Shown here: one piece after another, positions 8,231-18,149 of the stretch
Layout: each line of letters begins with the position of its first letter
How positions within the stretch are numbered: position 1 is the stretch's first letter
DNA from: Candidatus Gastranaerophilales bacterium
GTDB taxonomy: Bacteria > Cyanobacteriota > Vampirovibrionia > Gastranaerophilales > Gastranaerophilaceae
DNA length: 64,000 nt
Assembly (NCBI GenBank): GCA_944324915.1
Contig: CALUYD010000010.1
Coordinates: 1 to 64,000, forward strand
Reading direction: 5' to 3'
The notes under the pieces: model-generated
The model's database searches: none
What the model was told of the DNA's origin: nothing
The model's input: the letters and a program-made list of their open reading frames with translations, nothing else
Program-made: the position numbers and the translations under genes

Positions 8231-10543
8231 TTATTTTTTAATAAAAATAAGGCTTGATTTAGCAGGTAGCGCAATTTTTGTTTTAATCTTTTGACCATAT
8301 TTATCACCGTAGCCAAAAATAGTTTTATTATTTTGACAAGTATTGGTTCCGCCATATTTTTTATTATTTGTATTTATTGCTTCCCGCCATTCACCGCATG
8401 GAAATTCTATTTCATAAACAGGATAGTCTAAATTAGAAAAATTAGATATAATAAACGCTTCGCTACCTGTTTTTTCATCCCTGCTATGAAGCGCTATTGT
8501 CGGATTTTGATTATGCTTTACGGTATCTTGCAACAAAATTTTACCCGATATTAAAGCCGGCGCTTCAGATTTTAATTTATTTAAATCATGAGTCAGTTTT
8601 TCGAACATGTTCATTCTATCTATACCATCTGCGCCATAATCAATGTTGCCTAATATTGATTCTTGATATGCTTTAAGACCGTACGGATAACCTTTTTCTG
8701 TATACAAATAACTTTCATCTTTAATAGAATCAAATTGTCTAAAGAAATTAAACTTTGTCATCTGTATATTTTCTTCGCCCTGAAAAGTCATAACAGGCCC
8801 AGGGGTAAAATATCTAAGAGTTTCAATTGCTTTATATATACTTGTAGCATCTTTAAAAGCTGAAACAACTTTCTTTGGCGTGATGAAAGATGTAGAAGAA
8901 ATACACAACTCAGGCAAAACATTTTTATTAAAATAGCTGTTTGAATTAGACATATTTTCAGTTATTTTATCTTGTTGAACCAACTGAGCAAGTTTCATTG
9001 AGACTTGTTGAACTTTTTGCGATTTAACTATATCAAGCGCAGTTTCAAAAGGAAAACCGCTACCTTTCATTTCCACATAATCATGCGCTCTTTGTATATC
9101 ATTATCATCAAGATACACATTTTCATTCAATTTAAGTAATGGTACCATATATTTTGCAATTGGTCTTGTACCATCCATATTTCCAATTTCATCATGACTT
9201 GCTGAATATTTTACCCTATTTGACGAATCAAAAATTGCACGCTCTAAAGCATCTAAATCAACCTCTCCATAGGCAATTTTAGATAATGTATGATAATAAT
9301 GAAAATCCCATTCAGAATCATAACCAAGACGAGCAAGAGTTACTTTGCCATTTTGTATATCATCTATCCTTTGATTGTGTACTTGTTCATTTTCACCCAT
9401 ACCAAACTCATGTGGTTTTAGAGGAATTGTAACCCTTTCATCATGCGGCTGCCACCAATCATGCCAATAGTCATCACCTCTAACTGAAACATTATTTCTG
9501 GCATCTTCTGCTATTAAAAATGCATTTGGAAAATGATAATTAACCTCTGCTGCAATTTGCTGCATAGTAGTATCAGAATTCATAAATTTAGTCATATCAA
9601 GTCTTAACCCATCGCAGTGATAATTATGCAACCAATTAAGCGCAGCATTCACTATAAAATCGCGAACGTATCTTGAATTTTCACCTTCATAATTAAAAGC
9701 ATCACCCCAAGGGGTATTACCACCATTATAAGGACCTGTTTTTCTAAATTGAGAACCGTCAACACCAATATGATTTGGAACCATATCCATGATAACATTT
9801 AAACCTGTTTTGTGCGCTTCATTGATTAAATCTTTTAGCTTATCTGCACCACCCATATATGTTGCAGGAGAAAATTTATCAACACCGTCATAACCCCAAT
9901 TAAAAGAATATGTATTTTCAACAGGCATAATTTCAATAGCATTAAATCCCAAATCTTTTATTCTTTTTAGCTCAGCTTTTGCAGCTTCAAAATTACCTTT
10001 TTTAGTTAATGTTGGAATATGTAATTCGTAAATTCTTGCTTGATTAATATTTAAATAAGAATTATTAGCAGAAGCAAGTCTTGAAATTCTATTTGGATTA
10101 TTTTTTGCTTGCCAATCAAAGTCACCCCATTTGTATGCACCTTGATTATAAGCTACACTTGGACCCAACAGAGTTGGTTGCATAAAGCTATATGGGTCTT
10201 TTACTTTTTCGATATTACCGTTTTTATCTTCAATAATGAATTGATATTTATCACCTGCTTTTATATCTCCTTTTTGAAGAGTTTTTTCAAAAATTCCATC
10301 AGGTTTTTTATCCAATTCAAAAACTTTTTTATTAGGCGTATCGCCATTTATTTCAATACTAACTTTTTTAGCGTCAGGAAAAGAAAATAATTTAACAGTA
10401 GGGTATTGCCCATCTACTCTAACACCCCAGCTTTGATGCTCTTCCCAGCTTCTTGCAAAGCTAATTTGGTTATTTCTTAAAGGGTTGGTCTTTACTTTGT
10501 TATTTCTATTTAATAAACTTATAGCTATATTATTTACTTTCAC
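8231..10543 (-). CDS. Glycoside hydrolase family 13 enzyme (branching enzyme / trehalohydrolase-like)
   Basis: A 770-residue alpha-amylase superfamily protein. An N-terminal CBM48-like beta domain precedes the barrel. Catalytic regions are visible: DMVPNH (region I), GLRLDMTKF with the nucleophile Asp near 316, LIAEDA with the acid/base Glu near 346, and SASHDEIGN with the transition-state Asp near 450. The EIMPVENTYSFNWGYDG segment is shared by glycogen branching enzymes and malto-oligosyltrehalose trehalohydrolases, so it acts on alpha-glucan; which reaction is unsure. I choose the GTG at 10543 because GAGGTG lies just upstream. The extra N-terminal ~30 residues (MKVNNIAISLLNRNNKV...) are Asn-rich and resemble the start of three other proteins in this window. 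Confidence 0.88.
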   Translation of the reverse strand: MKVNNIAISLLNRNNKVKTNPLRNNQISFARSWEEHQSWGVRVDGQYPTVKLFSFPDAKKVSIEINGDTPNKKVFELDKKPDGIFEKTLQKGDIKAGDKYQFIIEDKNGNIEKVKDPYSFMQPTLLGPSVAYNQGAYKWGDFDWQAKNNPNRISRLASANNSYLNINQARIYELHIPTLTKKGNFEAAKAELKRIKDLGFNAIEIMPVENTYSFNWGYDGVDKFSPATYMGGADKLKDLINEAHKTGLNVIMDMVPNHIGVDGSQFRKTGPYNGGNTPWGDAFNYEGENSRYVRDFIVNAALNWLHNYHCDGLRLDMTKFMNSDTTMQQIAAEVNYHFPNAFLIAEDARNNVSVRGDDYWHDWWQPHDERVTIPLKPHEFGMGENEQVHNQRIDDIQNGKVTLARLGYDSEWDFHYYHTLSKIAYGEVDLDALERAIFDSSNRVKYSASHDEIGNMDGTRPIAKYMVPLLKLNENVYLDDNDIQRAHDYVEMKGSGFPFETALDIVKSQKVQQVSMKLAQLVQQDKITENMSNSNSYFNKNVLPELCISSTSFITPKKVVSAFKDATSIYKAIETLRYFTPGPVMTFQGEENIQMTKFNFFRQFDSIKDESYLYTEKGYPYGLKAYQESILGNIDYGADGIDRMNMFEKLTHDLNKLKSEAPALISGKILLQDTVKHNQNPTIALHSRDEKTGSEAFIISNFSNLDYPVYEIEFPCGEWREAINTNNKKYGGTNTCQNNKTIFGYGDKYGQKIKTKIALPAKSSLIFIKK

Positions 10544-10655
10544 AACACACCTCAAATAAAACAACTAATTATATAAAACACCTAAAAAATATTTATGCTA
10601 TTTTAGAATAATTTCCTGTATTATATTTTACAACAAAAAAAGGCATGGTAAAAAT

Positions 10656-11237
10656 ATGAAAAAAATTTTATGTTTTGGAGATTCAAATACTTTCGGTTTT
10701 AATCCGAGCAATTTTAACAGATATTCAATATCTGAAAGATGGAGCGGTATTTTATCTCAAAAATATAACGTAGTAGAAAAAGGCTGCAACAATAGAACCT
10801 GCTTTAACAATAAAGCTGAACTAAATTCTCTTGAAACAATAACAAAATATATAGATAACAATATAACCGATTTAATTCTTCAAATCGGAATTAACGATTT
10901 ACAATTTCAATATAACATTACCCTTGAAAATTTTGAAATCGGACTAGAAAATTTAATTAAACTCATAAATCCAAAAATTAATATCGTGCTTTTATGCCCC
11001 AATGTAATTGATAGATGTATTTTAAGCAGTAATTTTTCAAGTTTATTTAACGAAAAATCTATTGAAAAATCCAAAAATTTAATTGAAATTTATAAAAAAA
11101 TATCAAAAAAATATAATTGCCACCTAATCAATCTGAATGACTATTTAACATTATCAAATCGAGATGGACTTCATTATGATATTGAAAACCACAAAATTCT
11201 TGCAAATTTACTAATTGAATATTTTGATAAAAATTAA
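10656..11237 (+). CDS. SGNH/GDSL-family hydrolase
   Basis: A 193-residue SGNH hydrolase (lipase/esterase family). Block I is FGDSNTFG at residues 7-14 with the catalytic Ser, block III is IGIND with the conserved Asn, and the catalytic Asp/His pair is in DGLHYD near residue 172. No signal peptide is visible, so it acts in the cytoplasm. The natural ester is unknown; relatives deacetylate sugars or cleave acyl esters. Its last 4 nt overlap the convergent degenerate-ATPase gene. Confidence 0.85.
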   Translation: MKKILCFGDSNTFGFNPSNFNRYSISERWSGILSQKYNVVEKGCNNRTCFNNKAELNSLETITKYIDNNITDLILQIGINDLQFQYNITLENFEIGLENLIKLINPKINIVLLCPNVIDRCILSSNFSSLFNEKSIEKSKNLIEIYKKISKKYNCHLINLNDYLTLSNRDGLHYDIENHKILANLLIEYFDKN

Positions 11238-12631
11238 ATTAAATATTTTTCTAAATCTTTTTTATCAAAAACTTCAATACTATCTTTGCTATGAATAAAA
11301 ATCAAACAACTTATTACGGATTTAAACATAGTAAATTCACTATATTCAAATTTTCGTCTTAAATCATCCATATTTTCTGCCATAAACTCAGTAATAAGAG
11401 TTTTATTTTTTAAAGTCAAAGAAGTAAAAAAGTCCAAGCCCTCTTTTGTTGTTATTCCTTCAAAATAAATAATATCAGGAGATTGGAATTCAATAAATCT
11501 CATTGCTTTATCTAAATTAAAACCGATATTTTCATTTAATTCACATTGCGCAACGCCTTTTAAGCGATATTTTGCAATGGATTCCAACGTCATAACATTT
11601 TTTGATTTAGAAATTAAATTAGACAATATTGAATATATCAAATGTGTTTTACCGGACAAAGAAGCACCACAAATCAACACAATTCCGGATTTTTCAAGAG
11701 ATTTTTTGATAAGCTCAATTTTATCTTGGGCAATATTTAATTTTTCAATTTCAAGCGGAGGATGATATATTTTAATTAAAATCCTCTCCCCGGCAATTGT
11801 AGGAAACGCGCTAACGCTGGCAGTTAATTCATTATTATCCACATTAAAATTCAATTTTCCTAATTGAGGTATTTCAAAAACATTAGGATCAAGATTAGAC
11901 ATTGATTTTAAAGATTGAATAAAAGAACTTGTTAAAAGACTTGGAATTGTTCCTGTTTGAATAATTTTATCAGGCTTTTTAAAATTAACGGTTAAGCCTT
12001 CTTGAGAATTTTCAAAATACAATTCATGGACATCTTGACTGATTGCTTGTTTTAAAATCGCTCTAAATAAAACTTGTATATGTTCAAAAGACAAATCATC
12101 ATTATGAAGTTCTTCTTGCCAATTATAGCTTTTAGAATTATCAATGTTTATATCTTCAACTTTTGCCTTTATATCATAATATTCATTAATTTTTTTTAGA
12201 ATGCTTTTTTCTGAAGCTATAACAGGGTCAATATTTTTCTTTGTAATTTGCATAATCTTATCAATAGAAAACAAATCCATAGGATCAGCCATAGCAACAG
12301 TTAAAGTATCTTCAATTATAAACAAAGGCAATATTTTAAAACGAATTGCATCTTGATAAGTTATAAAATCCAAACATTTTTTATCGATTGAATAATTCTC
12401 TAAATCGACACAAGGAGTATGCAGTTTTTCTTCCAAAAAACGCATTAGAACCGCTTCATCTATCATTTGAGTATTAATCAAAATCTGACCGATATTTGTA
12501 TTTTGCGCTATTGCAAGCTCACTTGCATGTTCTATATCATCATAAGTTACAAGCCCGTCACGCACTAAGTCATATTTTAATTTATCAATCGTTTTATTAT
12601 CAAGAGAACTGTTTTCGTTTAATAAATCCAT
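11234..12631 (-). CDS. Degenerate GspE/PilB-type secretion ATPase
   Basis: A 465-residue paralogue of the assembly ATPase at 54879. An N-terminal MshEN/T2SSE_N-like region covers about 15-155, followed by a RecA-like domain. Walker A is intact (GASLSGKT, 322-329), but the Walker B/GEIRD segment of active enzymes reads FEGITT here, the HLVLSTIHTN His box is replaced (KTLITEFMAEN), and the C-terminal tetracysteine zinc module is absent. It may therefore bind but not efficiently hydrolyse ATP. It is the third gene of an operon after a sensor kinase and a receiver protein (16-nt gap), suggesting a signalling or regulatory role on the pilus/secretion machine. AGGTG upstream supports the start. Confidence 0.82.
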   Translation of the reverse strand: MDLLNENSSLDNKTIDKLKYDLVRDGLVTYDDIEHASELAIAQNTNIGQILINTQMIDEAVLMRFLEEKLHTPCVDLENYSIDKKCLDFITYQDAIRFKILPLFIIEDTLTVAMADPMDLFSIDKIMQITKKNIDPVIASEKSILKKINEYYDIKAKVEDINIDNSKSYNWQEELHNDDLSFEHIQVLFRAILKQAISQDVHELYFENSQEGLTVNFKKPDKIIQTGTIPSLLTSSFIQSLKSMSNLDPNVFEIPQLGKLNFNVDNNELTASVSAFPTIAGERILIKIYHPPLEIEKLNIAQDKIELIKKSLEKSGIVLICGASLSGKTHLIYSILSNLISKSKNVMTLESIAKYRLKGVAQCELNENIGFNLDKAMRFIEFQSPDIIYFEGITTKEGLDFFTSLTLKNKTLITEFMAENMDDLRRKFEYSEFTMFKSVISCLIFIHSKDSIEVFDKKDLEKYLI

Positions 12632-12646
12632 TTTTAAACACCTAAT

Positions 12647-13009
12647 CTAAGCTAAATATTTATTAATTTTTTCTAACACTTCAGAAAATTCAAAAGGTTT
12701 TGTTATATATTCATTAGCTCCTGTTTCTTCGCCAATTATTTTATCTTCATCTTGGCTTCTAGCGGTTATCATAATTATTGGAATATCTTTATATTTGTTG
12801 TCAAATTTTAAAAGTCTGCATATCTTATAGCCATTTATTTTAGGCATCATAACATCTAATATAACTAAATCAGGACTAGCAGATTTTGCAAGAGATAATC
12901 CTTCTTCTCCATCATAAGCACAAATACATTCAAAACCTTTAGCTTTTAACATAAACGACAAGGTTTCTACTATATCTTTTTCATCATCTACTATTAAAAT
13001 TTTTTTCAT
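12647..13009 (-). CDS. Single-domain response regulator (receiver only)
   Basis: A 120-residue CheY-like receiver: acidic pocket DDE at 8-10, phospho-acceptor Asp52 in VILDVMMP, a Thr in IMITAR and the conserved Lys in TKPF. It has no output domain, so it probably signals by protein contact. It lies 7 nt downstream of the sensor kinase gene and 15 nt upstream of the degenerate ATPase gene on the same strand, making the kinase the likely phosphodonor and the ATPase a candidate partner. Confidence 0.93.
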   Translation of the reverse strand: MKKILIVDDEKDIVETLSFMLKAKGFECICAYDGEEGLSLAKSASPDLVILDVMMPKINGYKICRLLKFDNKYKDIPIIMITARSQDEDKIIGEETGANEYITKPFEFSEVLEKINKYLA

Positions 13010-13016
13010 ATTTCCC

Positions 13017-15053
13017 CTAATCCTTAGTTAAATTTTCCATAATTTTTAAGACATCAGAACCGTCTTTTGTACTATGCATCTTAGATAACATTATATCACA
13101 TTCATTTTGTTTTATCTTGTTGATATATTCTTCAATCGTACAACACAATGCTTCAAAAGATGCATAAGATATTTTTGGAACAAAAAGAAAATAATTTCTT
13201 ATGTCATCTTTATCAATAGTCAATTCTTTTGATATTTTAGTTATATTCAAAAGTTTATTTTCTTTTAATCCATCAACTAAATCTAATTTTTTATCATAAG
13301 AAAGTTTTAATATACCCACTTCATCAAAACTTACCAATGCGCTTGATAAATCCATTTCAAAAACTTTAATATCATCAATCAAAGGCAAATACACTATAAA
13401 TGTAGAACCGCATGTTTCTTGAGATAATACCTCAATAGCACCAAGATGCGAATCAATTAATTGTTTTGTAATTGTTAAACCTAATCCAACGCCGCCATTA
13501 TTTCTTTTTAGTGATGATTCGATTTGCGAAAACTTATCAAAAATCTTTGGTATATCTTCTTTTTTGATACCTATACCATTATCACAAACAGATATTCTGA
13601 TATATTTACCACTCAAAGGTGACGTTAAGGATACTAAATCATCTTTATTTATTTCACTAGAATCAACAATATCTGCAACAACATTAATTTCACCGTCGTT
13701 AGGTGTAAATTTTAGGGCATTTGATACAAGATTTGAAAAAATCTGCTCAATTCTTCTTATATCCGCATAAATTTCAGGTAATTTTTCTTTAATATCTAAT
13801 TTAATATTTATATTTTTTTCATTTGCAACTTGCAAAAATGTCTTTTGTAACAATTCTAGGGATGGAGTTATATCGCAAATTTTATATTTAAAATCCAATT
13901 TACCTGTTTGAATTCTTGATAAATCAAGTAAATCTTCAATAATACCTGATAATCTTTGTATGTTTCTTTTTGCCATTGAAATAAAATTCTTAGCTTCATC
14001 AGATATTGCACCCGCTTGCTCGCTTAACACAATTTCAAGCGAATTATTAATAGGAGTTAAAGGCGTTCTTAATTCGTGAGATACAATAGACACAAATTCA
14101 GACTTTAATTTTTCTAATTTTTCAAGTTTTTTATTTGTCTTTGAAATTTCTTCATACAATTTTGCGCTTCTTAAAGGCAATGCTACTTGATGAGTGATAG
14201 CTTGAAAACAAGTAACATCTTCTGCTAAAAACGGGTTTTGTCTAAATAATTCAACAACCCCGAAAAATTCATCACCTATTTTAATTGGTGCAAATAATGA
14301 ATCATAGCTTATTGTTTCAATACCATAAACCCTATTTGAGCGAGTTTGCTTGATATTTTGCTTAATTTCAATATTGTTAAAATCAAATACGGGCAATATA
14401 CCTTTTTTTAATTCATTTCTAAAATTCAATACAGAGCGAATTTTAAGAGCGTTAACCAAATTTTCGCTTGGCGTATGTATTGTATTTAAATTAAACTGAG
14501 GTTTTCCATCAGAATTTAAAATCAAAACACTTGATATATCAAAACTTAAAGTCTTTTCCATTGCTTCAATCATAATATCGTATAATCTTGAAGTATTTAA
14601 AGTCCCTGTAAATTGAGAACTTGTATTATAAAGAACATTCAATTGATACAGGCTTCTGGATAATTCTTTATTGTTTTCATATAGCCTATCTAGCGATTTT
14701 TTAATTTTAAAATGAGATTGCAAAGTAGAAATTAAAATTTCATTATTTAGTGGATATTCAATAAATCCGTCCGCTAAATTCATAAAACTACATTCTTCAT
14801 GTTTATTTAATAACAAGATTATTTGAGTATTTTGATTTTTAGAATTTGATTTTATCTGTCTTATTACAAACTCGCAATTTTCGTAACCATTTTCAATTAA
14901 AATTACATCAGCACAAAAATGATGTAATTGGGTTAATATATCTTCTATTTCACCATAAGCAGACATTAACTCTATATCGTCTTTTTCAAGCAATAGCGAA
15001 TTAATACGGTTTTTGGCATTTTCATCATTAAACAATAAAAAAACTTTATTCAT
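13017..15053 (-). CDS. Sensor histidine kinase with pseudo-receiver and GAF domains
   Basis: A 678-residue soluble kinase. Residues 1-125 look like a receiver domain, but the usual phospho-Asp position reads ILIENGYEN, so it is probably a pseudo-receiver. A linker coiled coil (about 115-145) leads to a GAF-like domain (about 145-300). The HisKA motif VSHELRTP has its His near 325. The ATPase domain shows NLVSNALKF (N box), DNGIGI (G1), FDKF and GGVGLGL (G2). A further ~110-residue C-terminal domain is unrecognised. No membrane segment is seen. TACAAT ends 6 nt before the ATG with TTGCCA 16 nt further up and no Shine-Dalgarno, suggesting a leaderless mRNA. Confidence 0.92.
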   Translation of the reverse strand: MNKVFLLFNDENAKNRINSLLLEKDDIELMSAYGEIEDILTQLHHFCADVILIENGYENCEFVIRQIKSNSKNQNTQIILLLNKHEECSFMNLADGFIEYPLNNEILISTLQSHFKIKKSLDRLYENNKELSRSLYQLNVLYNTSSQFTGTLNTSRLYDIMIEAMEKTLSFDISSVLILNSDGKPQFNLNTIHTPSENLVNALKIRSVLNFRNELKKGILPVFDFNNIEIKQNIKQTRSNRVYGIETISYDSLFAPIKIGDEFFGVVELFRQNPFLAEDVTCFQAITHQVALPLRSAKLYEEISKTNKKLEKLEKLKSEFVSIVSHELRTPLTPINNSLEIVLSEQAGAISDEAKNFISMAKRNIQRLSGIIEDLLDLSRIQTGKLDFKYKICDITPSLELLQKTFLQVANEKNINIKLDIKEKLPEIYADIRRIEQIFSNLVSNALKFTPNDGEINVVADIVDSSEINKDDLVSLTSPLSGKYIRISVCDNGIGIKKEDIPKIFDKFSQIESSLKRNNGGVGLGLTITKQLIDSHLGAIEVLSQETCGSTFIVYLPLIDDIKVFEMDLSSALVSFDEVGILKLSYDKKLDLVDGLKENKLLNITKISKELTIDKDDIRNYFLFVPKISYASFEALCCTIEEYINKIKQNECDIMLSKMHSTKDGSDVLKIMENLTKD

Positions 15054-15087
15054 ATAAAAATTGTACCAAAGCTATTTTTCATGGCAA
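15054..15087 (-). promoter_or_regulatory. Promoter of the sensor kinase operon, probably leaderless
   Basis: On the - strand TTGCCA (15087-15082), a 16-nt spacer and TACAAT (15065-15060) are followed by 6 nt and the ATG at 15053. The same TTGCCA occurs in the promoter at 39131. Confidence 0.5.
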
Positions 15088-15111
15088 TTTTTATAAAAAT
15101 TTTAATATTTA

Positions 15112-16452
15112 TTAATAAAGAACATCAATAATATCACCAGCTTCTTTTATATCAGCATCAAAAAGCAAATCAGCATTTGTTTTTCTTAATTTTAAAATCT
15201 TTAAAATCGGCTCTAGATAACTTCTTTCGTTTGTATTTAAATTTGCTTTTGAAATATTAAAAAGAATTGCTAAAACGCTCCACGCATCAATTTTATTATT
15301 AATTTTATAATCAAGACCGGATGAAATTATTTCTTTATTATATTTTTCAATATCATCTAATTTTAAAAATTTAATTTTTGATAAGGATTTTTTAATATCA
15401 CTATTTGATAATCCTTTATAAAACGCACATAAAGCAAGAGCCATTTTAATATCCTGACTGTCATGGTTTCTTATTTCGATATAATTTTTTAAACGTACAT
15501 CAGGAAAACACAAGCTGGAATGCGTAATATAATCATCCATAGTTGCTTGATAATCTAAATATCCGCTATTCATAAAATCTCTAAAAGTAATTTTACCTTC
15601 AAGAGGAATTAATTTATTATCACGCTCAATAAATATCATAGGAACGTCTAGAATTGCATTAATATAATTTTTAAAAATATTCCTAACCCTAAAAGGTGAC
15701 GAGAATATTTTTTTATAGAAAAAATTACATCTTTCTTTTCCTGTATAACGCCAAATATGAGCTCGATTAGAATATTTATCAGTCAATATATTATTTTCAA
15801 AAGGACTATTTGCACACAATCCCATCATAAAAGGCGAAATTAAATTAAAAAATTTTAATTTTAAATATGCATCTTTTTTATCTTTATAATCAATATTTAT
15901 TTGAATGCCGGCGCTTTGTCTCATCATTCTTTGAGATAGTTCACCATAATGTCTTTTTGGCAAAAATTTATTCATTAATTGATAGCGCCTTTTATTTAAT
16001 AAAGTTATATCATCAACACAAGTTACAGGGCTTATTCCATAACCTAAAAAAATAACATCATAAGCACTTGCTATTTTATCGAGCAGATTAATTATCTTAT
16101 TTGCCTCATAATCAATAAACAAAATTTCTTTTTTAGGGGAAAGACTAATTTCTAATTGACATCCGGGCTCTAGCGATATTGATGAACCGCTATCAGATTT
16201 TGCACCAATTATAGTTTTATCATCATAAATTAAATTCCAAGAAGTAATCTCACAAAAATGTTTGATAATTTTTTCCAATAGTTCATAAGAAGCATTTTTA
16301 AAAGTATTTTTATCTAAACTCAATCTTTCATATTCAAGACCGATTAAAGAATTATTTTGATTACTTAAATAATATTTTTCAATATCAGAAATTTTCAGCT
16401 TTTTTTGTTTTAAAGATTTGTTTTCTTGTTTTTTATCTAATAAATTTAACAT
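15112..16452 (-). CDS. gshA: Glutamate-cysteine ligase, GCS2 (plant/bacterial) type
   Basis: Probable first enzyme of glutathione synthesis (ATP-dependent joining of Glu and Cys), cytoplasmic. Family marks are GLEYER at the start of the domain, SLEPGCQLEISLSP, RMMRQSAGIQINIDY, the SPFENN loop and FPDVRLKNYIEIRNHDS. I choose the ATG at 16452 over the in-frame TTG at 16458: a -10-like TAAGAT ends 6 nt before this ATG and there is no Shine-Dalgarno for either. About 446 residues, normal for the class. No gshB is seen nearby, so the end product could be gamma-glutamylcysteine or glutathione made with a distant gene. It is divergent from rsmA. Confidence 0.87.
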   Translation of the reverse strand: MLNLLDKKQENKSLKQKKLKISDIEKYYLSNQNNSLIGLEYERLSLDKNTFKNASYELLEKIIKHFCEITSWNLIYDDKTIIGAKSDSGSSISLEPGCQLEISLSPKKEILFIDYEANKIINLLDKIASAYDVIFLGYGISPVTCVDDITLLNKRRYQLMNKFLPKRHYGELSQRMMRQSAGIQINIDYKDKKDAYLKLKFFNLISPFMMGLCANSPFENNILTDKYSNRAHIWRYTGKERCNFFYKKIFSSPFRVRNIFKNYINAILDVPMIFIERDNKLIPLEGKITFRDFMNSGYLDYQATMDDYITHSSLCFPDVRLKNYIEIRNHDSQDIKMALALCAFYKGLSNSDIKKSLSKIKFLKLDDIEKYNKEIISSGLDYKINNKIDAWSVLAILFNISKANLNTNERSYLEPILKILKLRKTNADLLFDADIKEAGDIIDVLY

Positions 16453-16530
16453 ATTCAAATCTTATCATAAATAATAATGAAAACTATTAGATAAATGACT
16501 AATTGAACATTTTTATGCTAATATAGCAAT

Positions 16531-17370
16531 ATGAGCTTAAATTACATACTTAGAGCAAAAAAATTCAAAGCAAAAAAATCGCTGGGACAAAATTTTCTAA
16601 TTGATGAAAATGTTATTTCGTTTATTGCAAATAACGCAAAAAAAGATGATGAAATCTTAGAAATTGGTCCGGGGCTTGGTTTTGTTACGGAACAATTAAT
16701 TGAAAATACTTCAAAAGTTGTCGCTCTTGAAATAGATAAAGATGCAATAAATATTTTAAATAAAAACCTTAAAAATAAAGAAAACTTTTGCCTAATCGAG
16801 CAAGATATTTTAAAAACAGACATTAATTCACTACCATTTACAAAAGATAAAATAAAAGTAATAGCAAATATTCCTTATTATATTACAAGCCCGATTTTAG
16901 TTCATTTACTAGGTGAAATTGATGAATTGACACACAAAAATCGAGATAGAATAAGCGAAATTATCTTAATGGTGCAATTAGAAGTAGCAAAAAGAATTAT
17001 AGCAAACGAAAACAGTAACAATAAAGAATATGGGCAATTATCGATTTTATCTCAAATGTATTGCGATACTGAAATTATTAAAATTGTACCTAAAAATTGC
17101 TTTATGCCATCACCCAAAGTCGATAGCGCATTAGTAAAATTCACAATCAATAGAGAACCAAAAGTAAAAATTACAAAATTACTCAAAAGAACAGTTAAAG
17201 CAATCTTTATGGCAAGAAGAAAAAATGTTAAAAATTCGCTTTTAAACGCAGGTTTTGTTAATGTTGAAAAAGCGCTCGAAAAGGCAAATATAGATAAAAC
17301 AGCAAGAGGCGAAAATCTTTCAATAGGACAAATCCAAAAATTATCAATTGCGCTTGAGGAATTTAATTAA
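16531..17370 (+). CDS. rsmA: 16S rRNA (adenine(1518)-N6/adenine(1519)-N6)-dimethyltransferase
   Basis: A 279-residue SAM-dependent RNA methyltransferase that dimethylates two adenines in helix 45 of 16S rRNA during small-subunit assembly. Motifs: SLGQNFLID at 18-26, SAM motif I EIGPGLGFVTEQL, and NIPYYITSPIL, the catalytic motif IV. The C-terminal basic helical domain is present (FMARRKNVKNSL). It overlaps ispE by one nucleotide (TAATG), a common pairing. An extended -10-like TGCTAATAT ends 6 nt before the ATG with no Shine-Dalgarno, suggesting leaderless initiation. Confidence 0.96.
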   Translation: MSLNYILRAKKFKAKKSLGQNFLIDENVISFIANNAKKDDEILEIGPGLGFVTEQLIENTSKVVALEIDKDAINILNKNLKNKENFCLIEQDILKTDINSLPFTKDKIKVIANIPYYITSPILVHLLGEIDELTHKNRDRISEIILMVQLEVAKRIIANENSNNKEYGQLSILSQMYCDTEIIKIVPKNCFMPSPKVDSALVKFTINREPKVKITKLLKRTVKAIFMARRKNVKNSLLNAGFVNVEKALEKANIDKTARGENLSIGQIQKLSIALEEFN

Positions 17371-18149
17371 TGAAAAAAATAAAAATACAATGTCCTGCAA
17401 AAATCAATTTAAACTTAAAAGTATTTAAAAAGGATGAATTAACAGGTTTTCACCCAATTAAAAGCATAATGCAAGCAATAAACCTTTTTGATTATATTAC
17501 AATTCAAATTTCAGACGGCGATGAAATAATACAAAAAGGAAACAGTCAAGAAATCCCATACAACGAAAATAATATTTGCTATAAAGCTGCAAAATTATTT
17601 TTAGAAACAATAAATAAAAAAGCTAAAGTTGAAATTGAAATTGAAAAAAACATCCCTGTTTGCGCAGGACTAGCAGGTGGCTCAACTGATGCAGCAGGTG
17701 TTTTATATGGATTAAACGAATTATTTTTAAAACCGTTAAATAAAAAACAAATCCATACACTAGCATCAAAACTAGGTTCTGACTTAAATTTTTGCCTTGA
17801 AGGCGGTACAAAATTATGTACAAACAGAGGCGAAAAACTTGAAAATATAGAATTTAGCGAGTTTGATATAACGCTTGTTAAACCAAAAAATCTTCAAATA
17901 TCAGCAAAAGAAGCATATTTGGCATTTGATGACTTATCAACATTATCAGATATGGAAAACGATTTAGAATTTGCTTTGATTAATAAATACAATGAGCTAA
18001 AATACTTAAACTCACTAAAAGGACAAATGTCAGGTTCAGGCCCTACATACTTTTTTAAAACACCAAAATTAAACTTTAATTTAGATGAAAATTATCTTGT
18101 TATAGAAAATCTAAAAACAATTAATTACGGCATAAAAGAAATAAACTAA
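17370..18149 (+). CDS. ispE: 4-diphosphocytidyl-2-C-methyl-D-erythritol kinase
   Basis: A GHMP-family kinase (259 residues) of the MEP isoprenoid pathway, phosphorylating CDP-methylerythritol. It shows CPAKINLNLKV at the N-terminus, the ATP-binding PVCAGLAGGSTDAAG near residue 95 and the C-terminal GSGPTYF motif. Slightly short of the usual 280-300. The ATG overlaps the rsmA stop (TAATG), so expression is coupled. The gene is 3'-overlapping with the convergent gene at 18146 by 4 nt. Confidence 0.93.
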   Translation: MKKIKIQCPAKINLNLKVFKKDELTGFHPIKSIMQAINLFDYITIQISDGDEIIQKGNSQEIPYNENNICYKAAKLFLETINKKAKVEIEIEKNIPVCAGLAGGSTDAAGVLYGLNELFLKPLNKKQIHTLASKLGSDLNFCLEGGTKLCTNRGEKLENIEFSEFDITLVKPKNLQISAKEAYLAFDDLSTLSDMENDLEFALINKYNELKYLNSLKGQMSGSGPTYFFKTPKLNFNLDENYLVIENLKTINYGIKEIN

